Source: Pseudomonas sp. TH43 (GTDB lineage: Bacteria > Pseudomonadota > Gammaproteobacteria > Pseudomonadales > Pseudomonadaceae). From it: a stretch of DNA of 64,000 nucleotides. The DNA is taken from NCBI RefSeq assembly GCF_016650635.1, contig NZ_JAEKFI010000001.1, positions 186,001 to 250,000 of the forward strand, written 5' to 3'. The number at the start of each line of letters is the position of its first letter. The first letter of the stretch is position 1. Made by a program: the position numbers and the translations under genes. This document shows positions 44,980-52,240 of this stretch, piece after piece. A model generated the notes under the pieces. It had not been told where the DNA came from and searched no databases. It saw nothing but the letters and a program-made list of their open reading frames with translations.

Positions 44980-45327
44980 TTAATCAATCGACAGCCCTAG
45001 AAACACCAACGCAGCCATGCCCGACAAGATAACGCCGGCGATTGCGAGATTGTTTCCAGAGTTTCTTTTGTTGATGCTGATGATGCCGCAGATGAGACCG
45101 GCAACAGCGAAAACGCTCAAACCGGCGAGCGTATCCCTGTCCCATTCGGAATCATCAAACAGGCTGAGTACGCAGAGAATGCCTAAAACCAACGAAACGA
45201 TGGCCAGCCACGGCGAACCGGCTACTTGAGGCGGCACGACGGCCTGTTGGCTCGCCCCGCATTGGGGGCAGGTGGGCGCCGTTTCGTGAAGTTCCTTGGC
45301 GCAAGCACGACAATAGACCATTGCCAT
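44980..45327 (-). CDS. Zinc-ribbon membrane protein (DUF4190-like)
   Basis: The 115-residue product has an N-terminal zinc ribbon (VYCRACAKELHE and TCPQCGASQQ) and then two to three membrane helices (AIVSLVLGILCVLSLF, GLSVFAVAGLICGIISINKR, IAGVILSGMAALVFLGL). The GIISINKR loop resembles DUF4190 domains. The open frame begins further up at 45426, but ATG 45327 has AAGGA five bases before it and starts the ribbon as in the neighbour gene. Confidence 0.85.
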   Translation of the reverse strand: MAMVYCRACAKELHETAPTCPQCGASQQAVVPPQVAGSPWLAIVSLVLGILCVLSLFDDSEWDRDTLAGLSVFAVAGLICGIISINKRNSGNNLAIAGVILSGMAALVFLGLSID

Positions 45328-45482
45328 CGTTTTCCTTAACTGAGTGCGAAATCCTCGACCATCCATCGGTCGAAGCGGCGCTAAATTAAACTTTATTACC
45401 AGATTTGTCATCCGGCACTTCGCCATTATCGTGTTTTAGGTGTAAACGCCTGTACGAATAACCGCAAAACATGGCGCATCCC

Positions 45483-45596
45483 TTATTGGGTGCGCCTGTT
45501 TGCACGGCGTCGGAAGTTGTATTTGAAACGGGTCATGACATTACGTGGTGCGCCATAAACGCCGTACAGACCGGATTGGGCGACTGCTGAATTCAC
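45483..45596 (-). pseudogene. C-terminal scar of a TonB-dependent receptor
   Basis: Directly after the ArgP-like gene, the minus-strand frame reads VAQSGLYGVYGAPRNVMTRF then KYNF and a basic tail RRRANRRTQ before TAA. The motif GxYGAPRNVMxxxKYxF is the closing strand of TonB-dependent siderophore receptors. Only about 25-30 receptor residues remain, and the rest of such a gene is absent upstream, where argP stands instead. A hairpin at 45473-45496 (GGCGCA and TGCGCC) may be its old terminator. Confidence 0.6.
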
Positions 45597-46516
45597 TTCT
45601 TCGGGACTGTGGAACGCTTGACCGGTCCCTTGCTGCTCAACATGCGTCGTGCCGCGTGCACCGCGCGCTCGGAAAGTGCCTCCATGCGCGGTGACTGCAA
45701 AGCCCAGGCATGCCAATAAAGCTCAACATCGGTGAAATGCTCCGGTGCCAGATCGACCAGTTCGCGATTTTTCAACAAATCGCTGACTTGCATGTGCGGC
45801 ACCATTCCATAACCGAGACCACGGCGTATGGCTTTCAGTCGCGCCTCTGGAAGGGACAGGTAGTGAGTAGGGTAGGCGTCCGCGTGCAGGCCGAAGCGCG
45901 ACTGCATGAAATCGGATTGCAGGGTGTCCTTGCGTGAATAGGCAAATACCGGTGCCTTGCGCGCTGCCGTTCGGTTCAGACCCTTGGCAAACCAGCGCTG
46001 CTCAAAAGCAGGCGAGGCGACCAATTGGTAGCGCATCGACCCCAACAGTTCGGCGAAACAGCCGCGCATCGGCTCTGAGCGCGTACCGATGCAGCCGATG
46101 ACCTGACCACTTTCGAGCAACGCGTAGGTGTGATCCTGATCGTCGACCACAACGTCGAGCAAAATACTCTCGTTGACGAATATGTCGGCCAGTGCAGGAA
46201 AGAACCATGTCGCCAAGGTATCGCCGTTGACCGCGATGACCACACGCAGGTGATCTTTTTCATCGGTCAGATCGTTGAGCAGTTCTTCTTCGAGCACCGT
46301 CGCGCGGCGCAGATAGAGCAGCAGTTTTCTTCCCGTCTGAGTCGGTTCGCACGGTCGTCCGCGTACAACCACTGAGCTGCCCAGACGAACTTCAAGGGCG
46401 TGGATCCGTTGCGACACCGCTGACGGCGTGACGTTAAGGCGCTCCGCTGCCTGTTCGAAACTGCCGCTGTCGACCACGGCGAGGAATGCCTGCATCTGTT
46501 TCGCATCGAGTTGCAT
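45593..46516 (-). CDS. argP: LysR-family regulator, ArgP/IciA type
   Basis: The 307-residue product has the LysR helix-turn-helix (QMQAFLAVVDSGSFEQAAER and LNVTPSAVSQRIHALEVRLG) and the ArgP-type start LDAKQMQAFLAVVD. Its effector domain contains VIAVNGDTLATWFFPALADI and VIGCIGTRSEPMRGCFAELL, typical of ArgP, which senses lysine and arginine and controls the argO exporter. No LysE/ArgO exporter gene is adjacent here. The divergent neighbour is a small secreted-type protein. The stop lies at the junction with a TonB-receptor scar. Confidence 0.85.
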   Translation of the reverse strand: MQLDAKQMQAFLAVVDSGSFEQAAERLNVTPSAVSQRIHALEVRLGSSVVVRGRPCEPTQTGRKLLLYLRRATVLEEELLNDLTDEKDHLRVVIAVNGDTLATWFFPALADIFVNESILLDVVVDDQDHTYALLESGQVIGCIGTRSEPMRGCFAELLGSMRYQLVASPAFEQRWFAKGLNRTAARKAPVFAYSRKDTLQSDFMQSRFGLHADAYPTHYLSLPEARLKAIRRGLGYGMVPHMQVSDLLKNRELVDLAPEHFTDVELYWHAWALQSPRMEALSERAVHAARRMLSSKGPVKRSTVPKK

Positions 46517-46727
46517 GGCCGTGGCTCTCGTTAAGTTTTTCTAATCGAGACTGAAAGATACTTCGTTTTTCTTCACCTTGACACTGAACTCCTCAATCAT
46601 TCCGTCACGGCGACAGCGCAACACGCCGCCCAGTGTCATCGAAACGGCGGATGACAGCATTGATGCGTTACTGAACCCCAAGGGTGAGCGTTATGAGGAA
46701 TCAAATGTCCAGCGTCCGATACTTGCC

Positions 46728-47006
46728 ATGAAACTCAATATGATTATTGCCGTGAGCGCTGTCGCATTGGTCGGCAACTATCTTTGGCAATCCCACGACT
46801 TGAGGCTTGGGCCTTATGAATATCAAGCGTCTACGCCTGCACCATTGTCGAACCACGCGCACTCAGGGGCTCGGCAGTTGGCCTTGAATGGCGCCAACAA
46901 GAAGTGTGCATCGTTCGGCAAGCAAATCGGTGAGTTTGATGTGCAATCGCGCCAGCCGGGCGATCCGGCGAGTGAAACGGCCAGCGTGACGTTCGTTTGC
47001 AAGTGA
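46728..47006 (+). CDS. Small signal-anchored protein
   Basis: From ATG 46728 the 92-residue product has a hydrophobic N-terminus (KLNMIIAVSAVALVGNYLW) and a mature part with two Cys in GANKKCASFGKQIGEF and SVTFVCK, a pattern seen in several small Pseudomonas envelope proteins. No ribosome site precedes ATG 46728. However, a mini-ORF (ATG 46705, MSSVRYLP) with GAGG six bases ahead stops at TGA 46729-46731, overlapping this start (ATGA), so translation may be coupled. A longer frame from TTG 46578 is the alternative. Function is unknown. Confidence 0.6.
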   Translation: MKLNMIIAVSAVALVGNYLWQSHDLRLGPYEYQASTPAPLSNHAHSGARQLALNGANKKCASFGKQIGEFDVQSRQPGDPASETASVTFVCK

Positions 47007-47072
47007 TCGCCCTCAATGCCATCCGAGTCAGTCCAAACCTATTGCTACCTTTGATTAATCGGCGGTGAAACC

Positions 47073-47357
47073 ATGAAGATCCTGATTGTTGTTTTATTCG
47101 CGGCACTCTTGAGTGCCTGTGTAACGTCTGTTCGTGACTGGTCCCGGCCAGGCGCAACGGCTGCTGAACTCCAGCACGATCAAGCGCAGTGCCAGTACCA
47201 GGCGAAAGCGGCGACCGCGAGTTACCACTCGACACCGGCGGCCAACGATAAAACCCACGGCATGGGCAGTGCCGTCGGTGATGGCATCGTCATTGCGGAA
47301 AAACAGGTCGACCTGACCAACGATTGCATGCGCCTCAAAGGCTACGACGGTCAGTAA
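47073..47357 (+). CDS. Small lipoprotein
   Basis: The 94-residue product has a lipoprotein signal (MKILIVVLFAALLSACVTSV, lipobox LLSAC). Its mature part includes RDWSRPGATAAELQHDQAQC and ends DLTNDCMRLKGYDGQ, with two Cys likely bridged. The phrase W-x-R-P-G-A-T near the start and the C-terminal C-M-x-x-K-G-Y recur in small Pseudomonas envelope lipoproteins of unknown role. It follows the signal-anchored gene by 66 bases. Confidence 0.8.
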   Translation: MKILIVVLFAALLSACVTSVRDWSRPGATAAELQHDQAQCQYQAKAATASYHSTPAANDKTHGMGSAVGDGIVIAEKQVDLTNDCMRLKGYDGQ

Positions 47358-47570
47358 GTAGCGCACGACTCTGGGCTGGATGAGTACTCCCATGCGCTCA
47401 TCCAGAGTGTCGTTGCTGCGGGACAAGTGAGGATTTTTTTACGGTACAGTCGACCTCGAACCACCTGTCGTGTGATGCTTTTCGGCAATGGGTGAATCTT
47501 AAACCGACAGTTGGGCACCGATCGCCTGGGCACAAATGCAGACGATCATCGAGAGTAATACGACTTTTCA

Positions 47571-48755
47571 ATGAGCAATCCTTCAGCAACAAGTAACGGA
47601 AATTGGTACGCGGTGATTGCCTTGGCACTCGCCGCGTTTGTGTTCAATACCACCGAGTTCGTGCCGGTAGGGCTATTAAGTGCGATCGGCAGCAGCTTCG
47701 ACATGTCGACGGCACAAGTCGGCCTGATGTTGACCATCTATGCGTGGGTGGTGTCGCTGACGTCGCTGCCGATCATGCTGCTGACGCGCAACATCGAGCG
47801 ACGCAAGCTGTTGATCGTGCTGTTCGGGATGTTCATCGTCAGCCACATTCTGTCGAGTCTGGCGACAAGCTTCGCCATGCTGTTGGTCAGCCGGATCGGC
47901 GTGGCGTTGTCGCATGCGCTGTTCTGGTCGATCACCGCTTCGCTGGCGGTGCGACTGGCACCACCGGGCAAGCAGGTGCAGGCCTTGGGCTTGCTGGCAA
48001 CCGGTACGTCGCTGGCGATGGTGCTGGGGATTCCTCTCGGCCGACTGCTGGGCGAGGCCATGGGTTGGCGCACGACCTTCATGGTCATTGCCGGACTGGC
48101 CGCCGCGCTGGTGCTTTGCCTGACCAGGGTTCTGCCGTTGTTACCCAGCCAGAACTCGGGCTCGCTGAGGAGCCTGCCGATACTGTTCAAACGTCCCGCG
48201 CTGGTGGCGGTGTACGTCCTCACGGCGATGGTGGTGACTGCTCATTTCACCGCCTACAGCTACATCGAACCCTTCGTTGAAGTAGTGGCCGGCATGAGCG
48301 GCGATTCGGTCACCCTTATTCTGCTGTTGTTCGGCGGTGCCGGTATCGTCGGATCGCTGCTGTTCAGCGGGTTGCACCGGTTTAGCCCGCAGCGTTTTCT
48401 GATCGTCTGCGTGGTGTTGATTGCGGTGTGCCTGATGTTGCTCCTGCCACTGAATGGCAAGGTCTCGTACTTGGGCGCGCTGAGCCTGTTCTGGGGGATG
48501 GCGATCATGGGGTTCGGGTTGGCGTTGCAGTCGAAAGTGCTGGTGCTGGCGCCGGATGCTACGGATGTGGCGATGGCGATGTTTTCCGGGATCTACAACA
48601 TAGGTATTGGCGGCGGCGCATTGCTTGGCAGTTGGGTCGGCGGCCAGTTCGGTTTCGCATACATCGGGATCGTTGGCGGCATGCTGGCGGCATTGGCGCT
48701 GTCGTTCTACTGCCTGTCGATCTATCGATTGAAGAGCGGCGGGGCTGCGGTTTAA
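47571..48755 (+). CDS. sotB: MFS sugar efflux transporter (SotB-like)
   Basis: The 394-residue product has 12 predicted membrane helices and the DHA1-family start [20 protein letters not shown] that marks SotB/YdeA exporters of arabinose and IPTG-like sugars. Motif-A-like residues appear in [17 protein letters not shown] and the antiporter motif in [20 protein letters not shown]. The upstream 200 bases contain no clear operator, and the ribosome site is weak. It stands alone on the plus strand. Confidence 0.87.
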   Translation: MSNPSATSNGNWYAVIALALAAFVFNTTEFVPVGLLSAIGSSFDMSTAQVGLMLTIYAWVVSLTSLPIMLLTRNIERRKLLIVLFGMFIVSHILSSLATSFAMLLVSRIGVALSHALFWSITASLAVRLAPPGKQVQALGLLATGTSLAMVLGIPLGRLLGEAMGWRTTFMVIAGLAAALVLCLTRVLPLLPSQNSGSLRSLPILFKRPALVAVYVLTAMVVTAHFTAYSYIEPFVEVVAGMSGDSVTLILLLFGGAGIVGSLLFSGLHRFSPQRFLIVCVVLIAVCLMLLLPLNGKVSYLGALSLFWGMAIMGFGLALQSKVLVLAPDATDVAMAMFSGIYNIGIGGGALLGSWVGGQFGFAYIGIVGGMLAALALSFYCLSIYRLKSGGAAV

Positions 48756-48930
48756 GCCGCCGTTGCTCGACGGCAAATCGATTTTCAGAGACGGCTCATA
48801 GACCTGCTCATCACGTTATTGCGCATGTTGTTTTTGTCGAAGATTGAAGGCCTCAAGGTGAACCAGAGGCTGATTACCGCTCGGTAGATCGATGCTATTG
48901 TTCTTCAATAATGAGATGAATAGCGGAATC

Positions 48931-49857
48931 ATGAGTCGCATGAACACAAATCGTGATCAATTTCCCTTGCCCGAAGACCTCAAGGTCTTTCTGACCGTCA
49001 TACAAAAAAATGGCTTTGCGAGTGCGGCCCAAGCGTTGGGATTTTCCCCTGCCTACATCAGCAAGCGTATTTCCATCCTGGAGTCGACGCTGTCTACCAA
49101 GTTGCTGCACCGCACAACACGCCGTATCGCACTGACCGATGACGGCGAGCGGGTGCGGCGCTGGGCAGAAAAGTTGCTCGGGGACCTCGACGACTTTCTT
49201 GGCGAAATATCCCAGGCGCGGCATCAGCCCACGGGCGCTCTGCATATTTGCAGCAGCTTCGGTTTTGGCCGCAATCACGTTGCCCCGGCGCTGTGCAAAC
49301 TGTCGCAGACCTACCCCAGACTCGACATTCGTCTCGACGTGTTCGACCGGGTCGTCGATATCGTCGGTGAAGGCTTTGATCTGGAGATACGCGTGGGCGA
49401 TGACCTGCCGGGTCAGCACCTGGGGCGCAAACTGGTGAGCAATCGGCGGGTGTTGTGTGCGACGCCGGATTATCTGAAGCGCAGGGGCATGCCGCGCTCA
49501 CTCGATGACCTGAAAGAGCATGATTGCCTGGTACTGAAAGAGCGCGATAACGCTTTCGGCGTGTGGACTCTGGCAAAGGATGATCAGGAAGAATCGGTGC
49601 GTGTCAGCGGCCCTTTGTCCTCTAACAATGGCGAGATCGTCCTCGAATGGGCATTGAGCGGCGGCGGGATCCTGTTGAGGTCGATGTGGGACGTCAAACC
49701 GATGCTGGAACAAGGCCGGCTGGTGCAGGTGCTTCACGAATATTCGCAGAGTGCCAACGTGTGGGCGGTCTACCCGACGCGACTCAGCCAGTCGGCAAAA
49801 CTGCGGGTCTGCGTCGAGTTTCTTGAAGAGTATTTTCGCGATCTTTCTGTGGACTGA
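48931..49857 (+). CDS. LysR-family regulator, DmlR-like
   Basis: From ATG 48931 the 308-residue product has the LysR helix-turn-helix (EDLKVFLTVIQKNGFASAAQ, LGFSPAYISKRISILE, LLHRTTRRIALTDDG) and a typical co-inducer domain (ALHICSSFGFGRNHVAPALC, GFDLEIRVGDDLPGQHLGRK). The HTH wording is that of DmlR-class regulators of dicarboxylate or malate-type catabolism. Several in-frame ATGs (48892-48940) make the exact start uncertain. It converges on the leuCD-type pair, so it may regulate it, but not from a shared promoter. Confidence 0.85.
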   Translation: MSRMNTNRDQFPLPEDLKVFLTVIQKNGFASAAQALGFSPAYISKRISILESTLSTKLLHRTTRRIALTDDGERVRRWAEKLLGDLDDFLGEISQARHQPTGALHICSSFGFGRNHVAPALCKLSQTYPRLDIRLDVFDRVVDIVGEGFDLEIRVGDDLPGQHLGRKLVSNRRVLCATPDYLKRRGMPRSLDDLKEHDCLVLKERDNAFGVWTLAKDDQEESVRVSGPLSSNNGEIVLEWALSGGGILLRSMWDVKPMLEQGRLVQVLHEYSQSANVWAVYPTRLSQSAKLRVCVEFLEEYFRDLSVD

Positions 49858-49909
49858 GACGGGGGCGGCAGATCGAACAACTGATCCACCGCCAATACCC
49901 TGCGTGCAG

Positions 49910-50515
49910 TTACAGCCAGGGATTTTCCGCCAGGTGTCGAGCTTCAAAATGGCGAATTTGTTCTGCACGTTGCAGCGTGGTGCCGATGGCATCGAGGCCG
50001 AGCAGCAGCGACTGCTTGCGCAACTGCTCGATCTCGAACGCAATCACTGAGCCGTCGGCCAGGTGGATGGTCTGCTCGGGCAAGTTGACGCTGATCGTTG
50101 CCGTTGCGGCGACGCTGACAAGCCGGGCAATCTGGCTGAACTGGGCCTCAGACAGTTGAATGGCCAGTACGCCATTGCGCTGGCAGTTGTCGTAAAAAAT
50201 GCCGGCGAAACGGGTGCCGATCAGCGCCCGGATACCCACCTGCTTCAAACCCCAAACGGCGTGCTCGCGACTCGAACCGCAACCAAAATTAGGCCCGACC
50301 ACCAAGAACGCCGCGTCGCTCCAGGCCGATTGGTTGAGGATGAAGGCCGGATTCGGCGCCCCTGATTCGAGGAACCTCAAATCAAAAAACAGGCCTTTGT
50401 CCAATCCCAGGCGATCAATGCCTTTGAGAAATTGTTTGGGCATGATCACATCGGTGTCGATGTTGGCCGCCAGAAATGGCGCAGCGCTGCCACTGACAGT
50501 GTCGAAAGGTTGCAT
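49910..50515 (-). CDS. leuD: Isopropylmalate-dehydratase-type small subunit
   Basis: The 201-residue product is the swivelling small subunit of the aconitase superfamily: NIDTDVIMPKQFLKGIDRLG, VGPNFGCGSSREHAVWGLKQ and GIFYDNCQRNGVLAIQL. It pairs with the upstream large subunit to isomerise isopropylmalate or a similar 2-alkylmalate. The start has GGAGG eight bases before it, and only three bases separate it from leuC. No leuB is adjacent, so this may be a second, catabolic set. Confidence 0.92.
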   Translation of the reverse strand: MQPFDTVSGSAAPFLAANIDTDVIMPKQFLKGIDRLGLDKGLFFDLRFLESGAPNPAFILNQSAWSDAAFLVVGPNFGCGSSREHAVWGLKQVGIRALIGTRFAGIFYDNCQRNGVLAIQLSEAQFSQIARLVSVAATATISVNLPEQTIHLADGSVIAFEIEQLRKQSLLLGLDAIGTTLQRAEQIRHFEARHLAENPWL

Positions 50516-50518
50516 GGT

Positions 50519-51940
50519 TCAAGCCTCCAAAACGAAAGAGCGAACGTCGGTCAAATGCCCGCTTATTGCCGCCGCGGCAACCATGGCCGGACTCATCAGG
50601 TGGGTGCGTGCCCCCGCGCCCTGACGTCCTTCGAAGTTACGATTGGTGCTGGAGGCGCAGCGATCACCCGGTGCGAGCACGTCGTCATTCATGGCCAGGC
50701 ACATCGAGCAGCCGGATTGGCGCCACTCAAAACCGGCGTCGAGGAAAATCTGCGCAAGGCCTTCATCTTCCGCTTGATTGCGCACCAGGGTTGAGCCGGG
50801 CACGATCATGGCGCGAACATGCGCGGCAACACGCTTGCCACGAACCACGCGAGCGACGTCGCGCAAATCTTCAATTCGAGCGTTGGTGCATGAGCCGATG
50901 AAGGCGTGGCTGATCACCACGTCGCTCAGCGGCATGCCTGGCGTCAGCCCCATGTAGTCCAGCGCGCGCTGCATGCCTTGGCGAAGAATAAGGTCGGGCT
51001 GAGTCGCCGGGTCTGGCACATGACCGCCCACTGGCGCTGCCTGATCGGGGCTGGTGCCCCAAGTGACCATCGGCTCCAGCGCCTGAACGTCGAGTGTCAC
51101 TTCGCGATCAAAAATCGCCGCGTCGTCACTGCGCAGCTCTCGCCATTTGGCCACGGCTTTTTCCCACAACTCGCCTTGCGGCGCGCGTGGCCTGTGTTGC
51201 AGGTAAGCGAAGACTTTGTCATCGGGCGCCATAAATGCGCCGCGTGCGCCGGCTTCCACCGCCATGTTGCAAATGGTCATTCGGGCTTCGACGCTGAGGG
51301 CTGCGATCGTTGGGCCAGCGAACTCTATCGCGTAGCCCGTGGCACCTGATGCGCCGATTTTTTCGATCAGCGCCATGATGATGTCCTTGGATGTCAGGCC
51401 GGCGCCGAGTATCCCGTCGACCGTCACCCGCATCGTTTTCAGGCGCTTGTATACGAGGGTCTGCGATGCCAGCAGATGCTCGATTTCAGAAGTGCCGATG
51501 CCGAAACCGAATGCGCCCAACGCACCGTACGTCGTGGTGTGACTGTCACCGGCGGCGACCACCATCCCCGGCAATATAAAACCTTGTTCGGGTGCAACCA
51601 CGTGCTCGATGCCCTGGCGCTTGTCTAGCACGTCGAATAATTCGATCCCGAAGTCACGGCAGTTCTTTTCGAAATACGCAACCTGCTGTGCGCCACCGGC
51701 GTCCGGCATCGTCTTGGTTCGCACCGCAGCCGTCGGGTTGACGTGGTCGACGACCGCCAGCGTTGCACTCGGGCGCCAGACGTTGCGACCTGCTTCACGC
51801 AAACCACTGAACGCCTGCGGGCTGGTGTATTCGTTGGCGACCTGACGGTCGATGTACAGAAGCACATGGCCCTGATCATCGAGCGGGCAGACAGTGTGGC
51901 TATCGATGTGCTTCTGGTAGAGCGTTCTGGGGCTGTTCAT
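50519..51940 (-). CDS. leuC: Isopropylmalate-dehydratase-type large subunit
   Basis: The 473-residue product binds a 4Fe-4S cluster through Cys in FIGSCTNARIEDLRDVARVV and the pair in QSGCSMCLAMNDDVLAPGD. Other marks are VVAAGDSHTTTYGALGAFGF and GFEGRQGAG-type substrate residues (NFEGRQGAGARTHLMSP). Dehydratase activity towards 3-isopropylmalate is the family default; absence of leuB and the nearby DmlR-type regulator leave a role in catabolism of another alkylmalate open. The upstream region has a 13-base direct repeat. Confidence 0.92.
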   Translation of the reverse strand: MNSPRTLYQKHIDSHTVCPLDDQGHVLLYIDRQVANEYTSPQAFSGLREAGRNVWRPSATLAVVDHVNPTAAVRTKTMPDAGGAQQVAYFEKNCRDFGIELFDVLDKRQGIEHVVAPEQGFILPGMVVAAGDSHTTTYGALGAFGFGIGTSEIEHLLASQTLVYKRLKTMRVTVDGILGAGLTSKDIIMALIEKIGASGATGYAIEFAGPTIAALSVEARMTICNMAVEAGARGAFMAPDDKVFAYLQHRPRAPQGELWEKAVAKWRELRSDDAAIFDREVTLDVQALEPMVTWGTSPDQAAPVGGHVPDPATQPDLILRQGMQRALDYMGLTPGMPLSDVVISHAFIGSCTNARIEDLRDVARVVRGKRVAAHVRAMIVPGSTLVRNQAEDEGLAQIFLDAGFEWRQSGCSMCLAMNDDVLAPGDRCASSTNRNFEGRQGAGARTHLMSPAMVAAAAISGHLTDVRSFVLEA

Positions 51941-51959
51941 GAAGTGGGCTCTTTCAGGG

Positions 51960-51986
51960 TCTTGTGCGAGATGTCTTGTGCGAGAT
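51960..51986. promoter_or_regulatory. 13-base tandem direct repeat upstream of leuC
   Basis: TCTTGTGCGAGAT occurs twice (51960-51972 and 51974-51986), one base apart, 20-46 bases before the leuC start codon. It could be an operator for a dimer binding one face of the helix, or a recent slippage duplication. Confidence 0.45.
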
Positions 51987-52240
51987 CAGGGGTCACTGAT
52001 GAACAGCATATTCATCTCGAATGCTTCATCAAGAGCAGTAAAGCGAAGGCGTTGCGCACGTATCGTGAACAATTAGATGCACTGAGCAGGTGAGCAGGGC
52101 GCAGAGCTCGAAATTCAGGGCGCCGCGCTCAAAAATACGAATGCGAATACATATCAAATGCTAGCGAGTTGCTATACCATGCGCCGCGATTTGTTGGCTC
52201 GTATGCCATCCCTTTTGGCTCTTTTCACAAGGTTTCCTAG

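Noticed and set aside
52139..52160. Fur box before the TonB receptor
   Set aside because: Only loosely similar to the GATAAT hexamer array; too weak to list as a feature.
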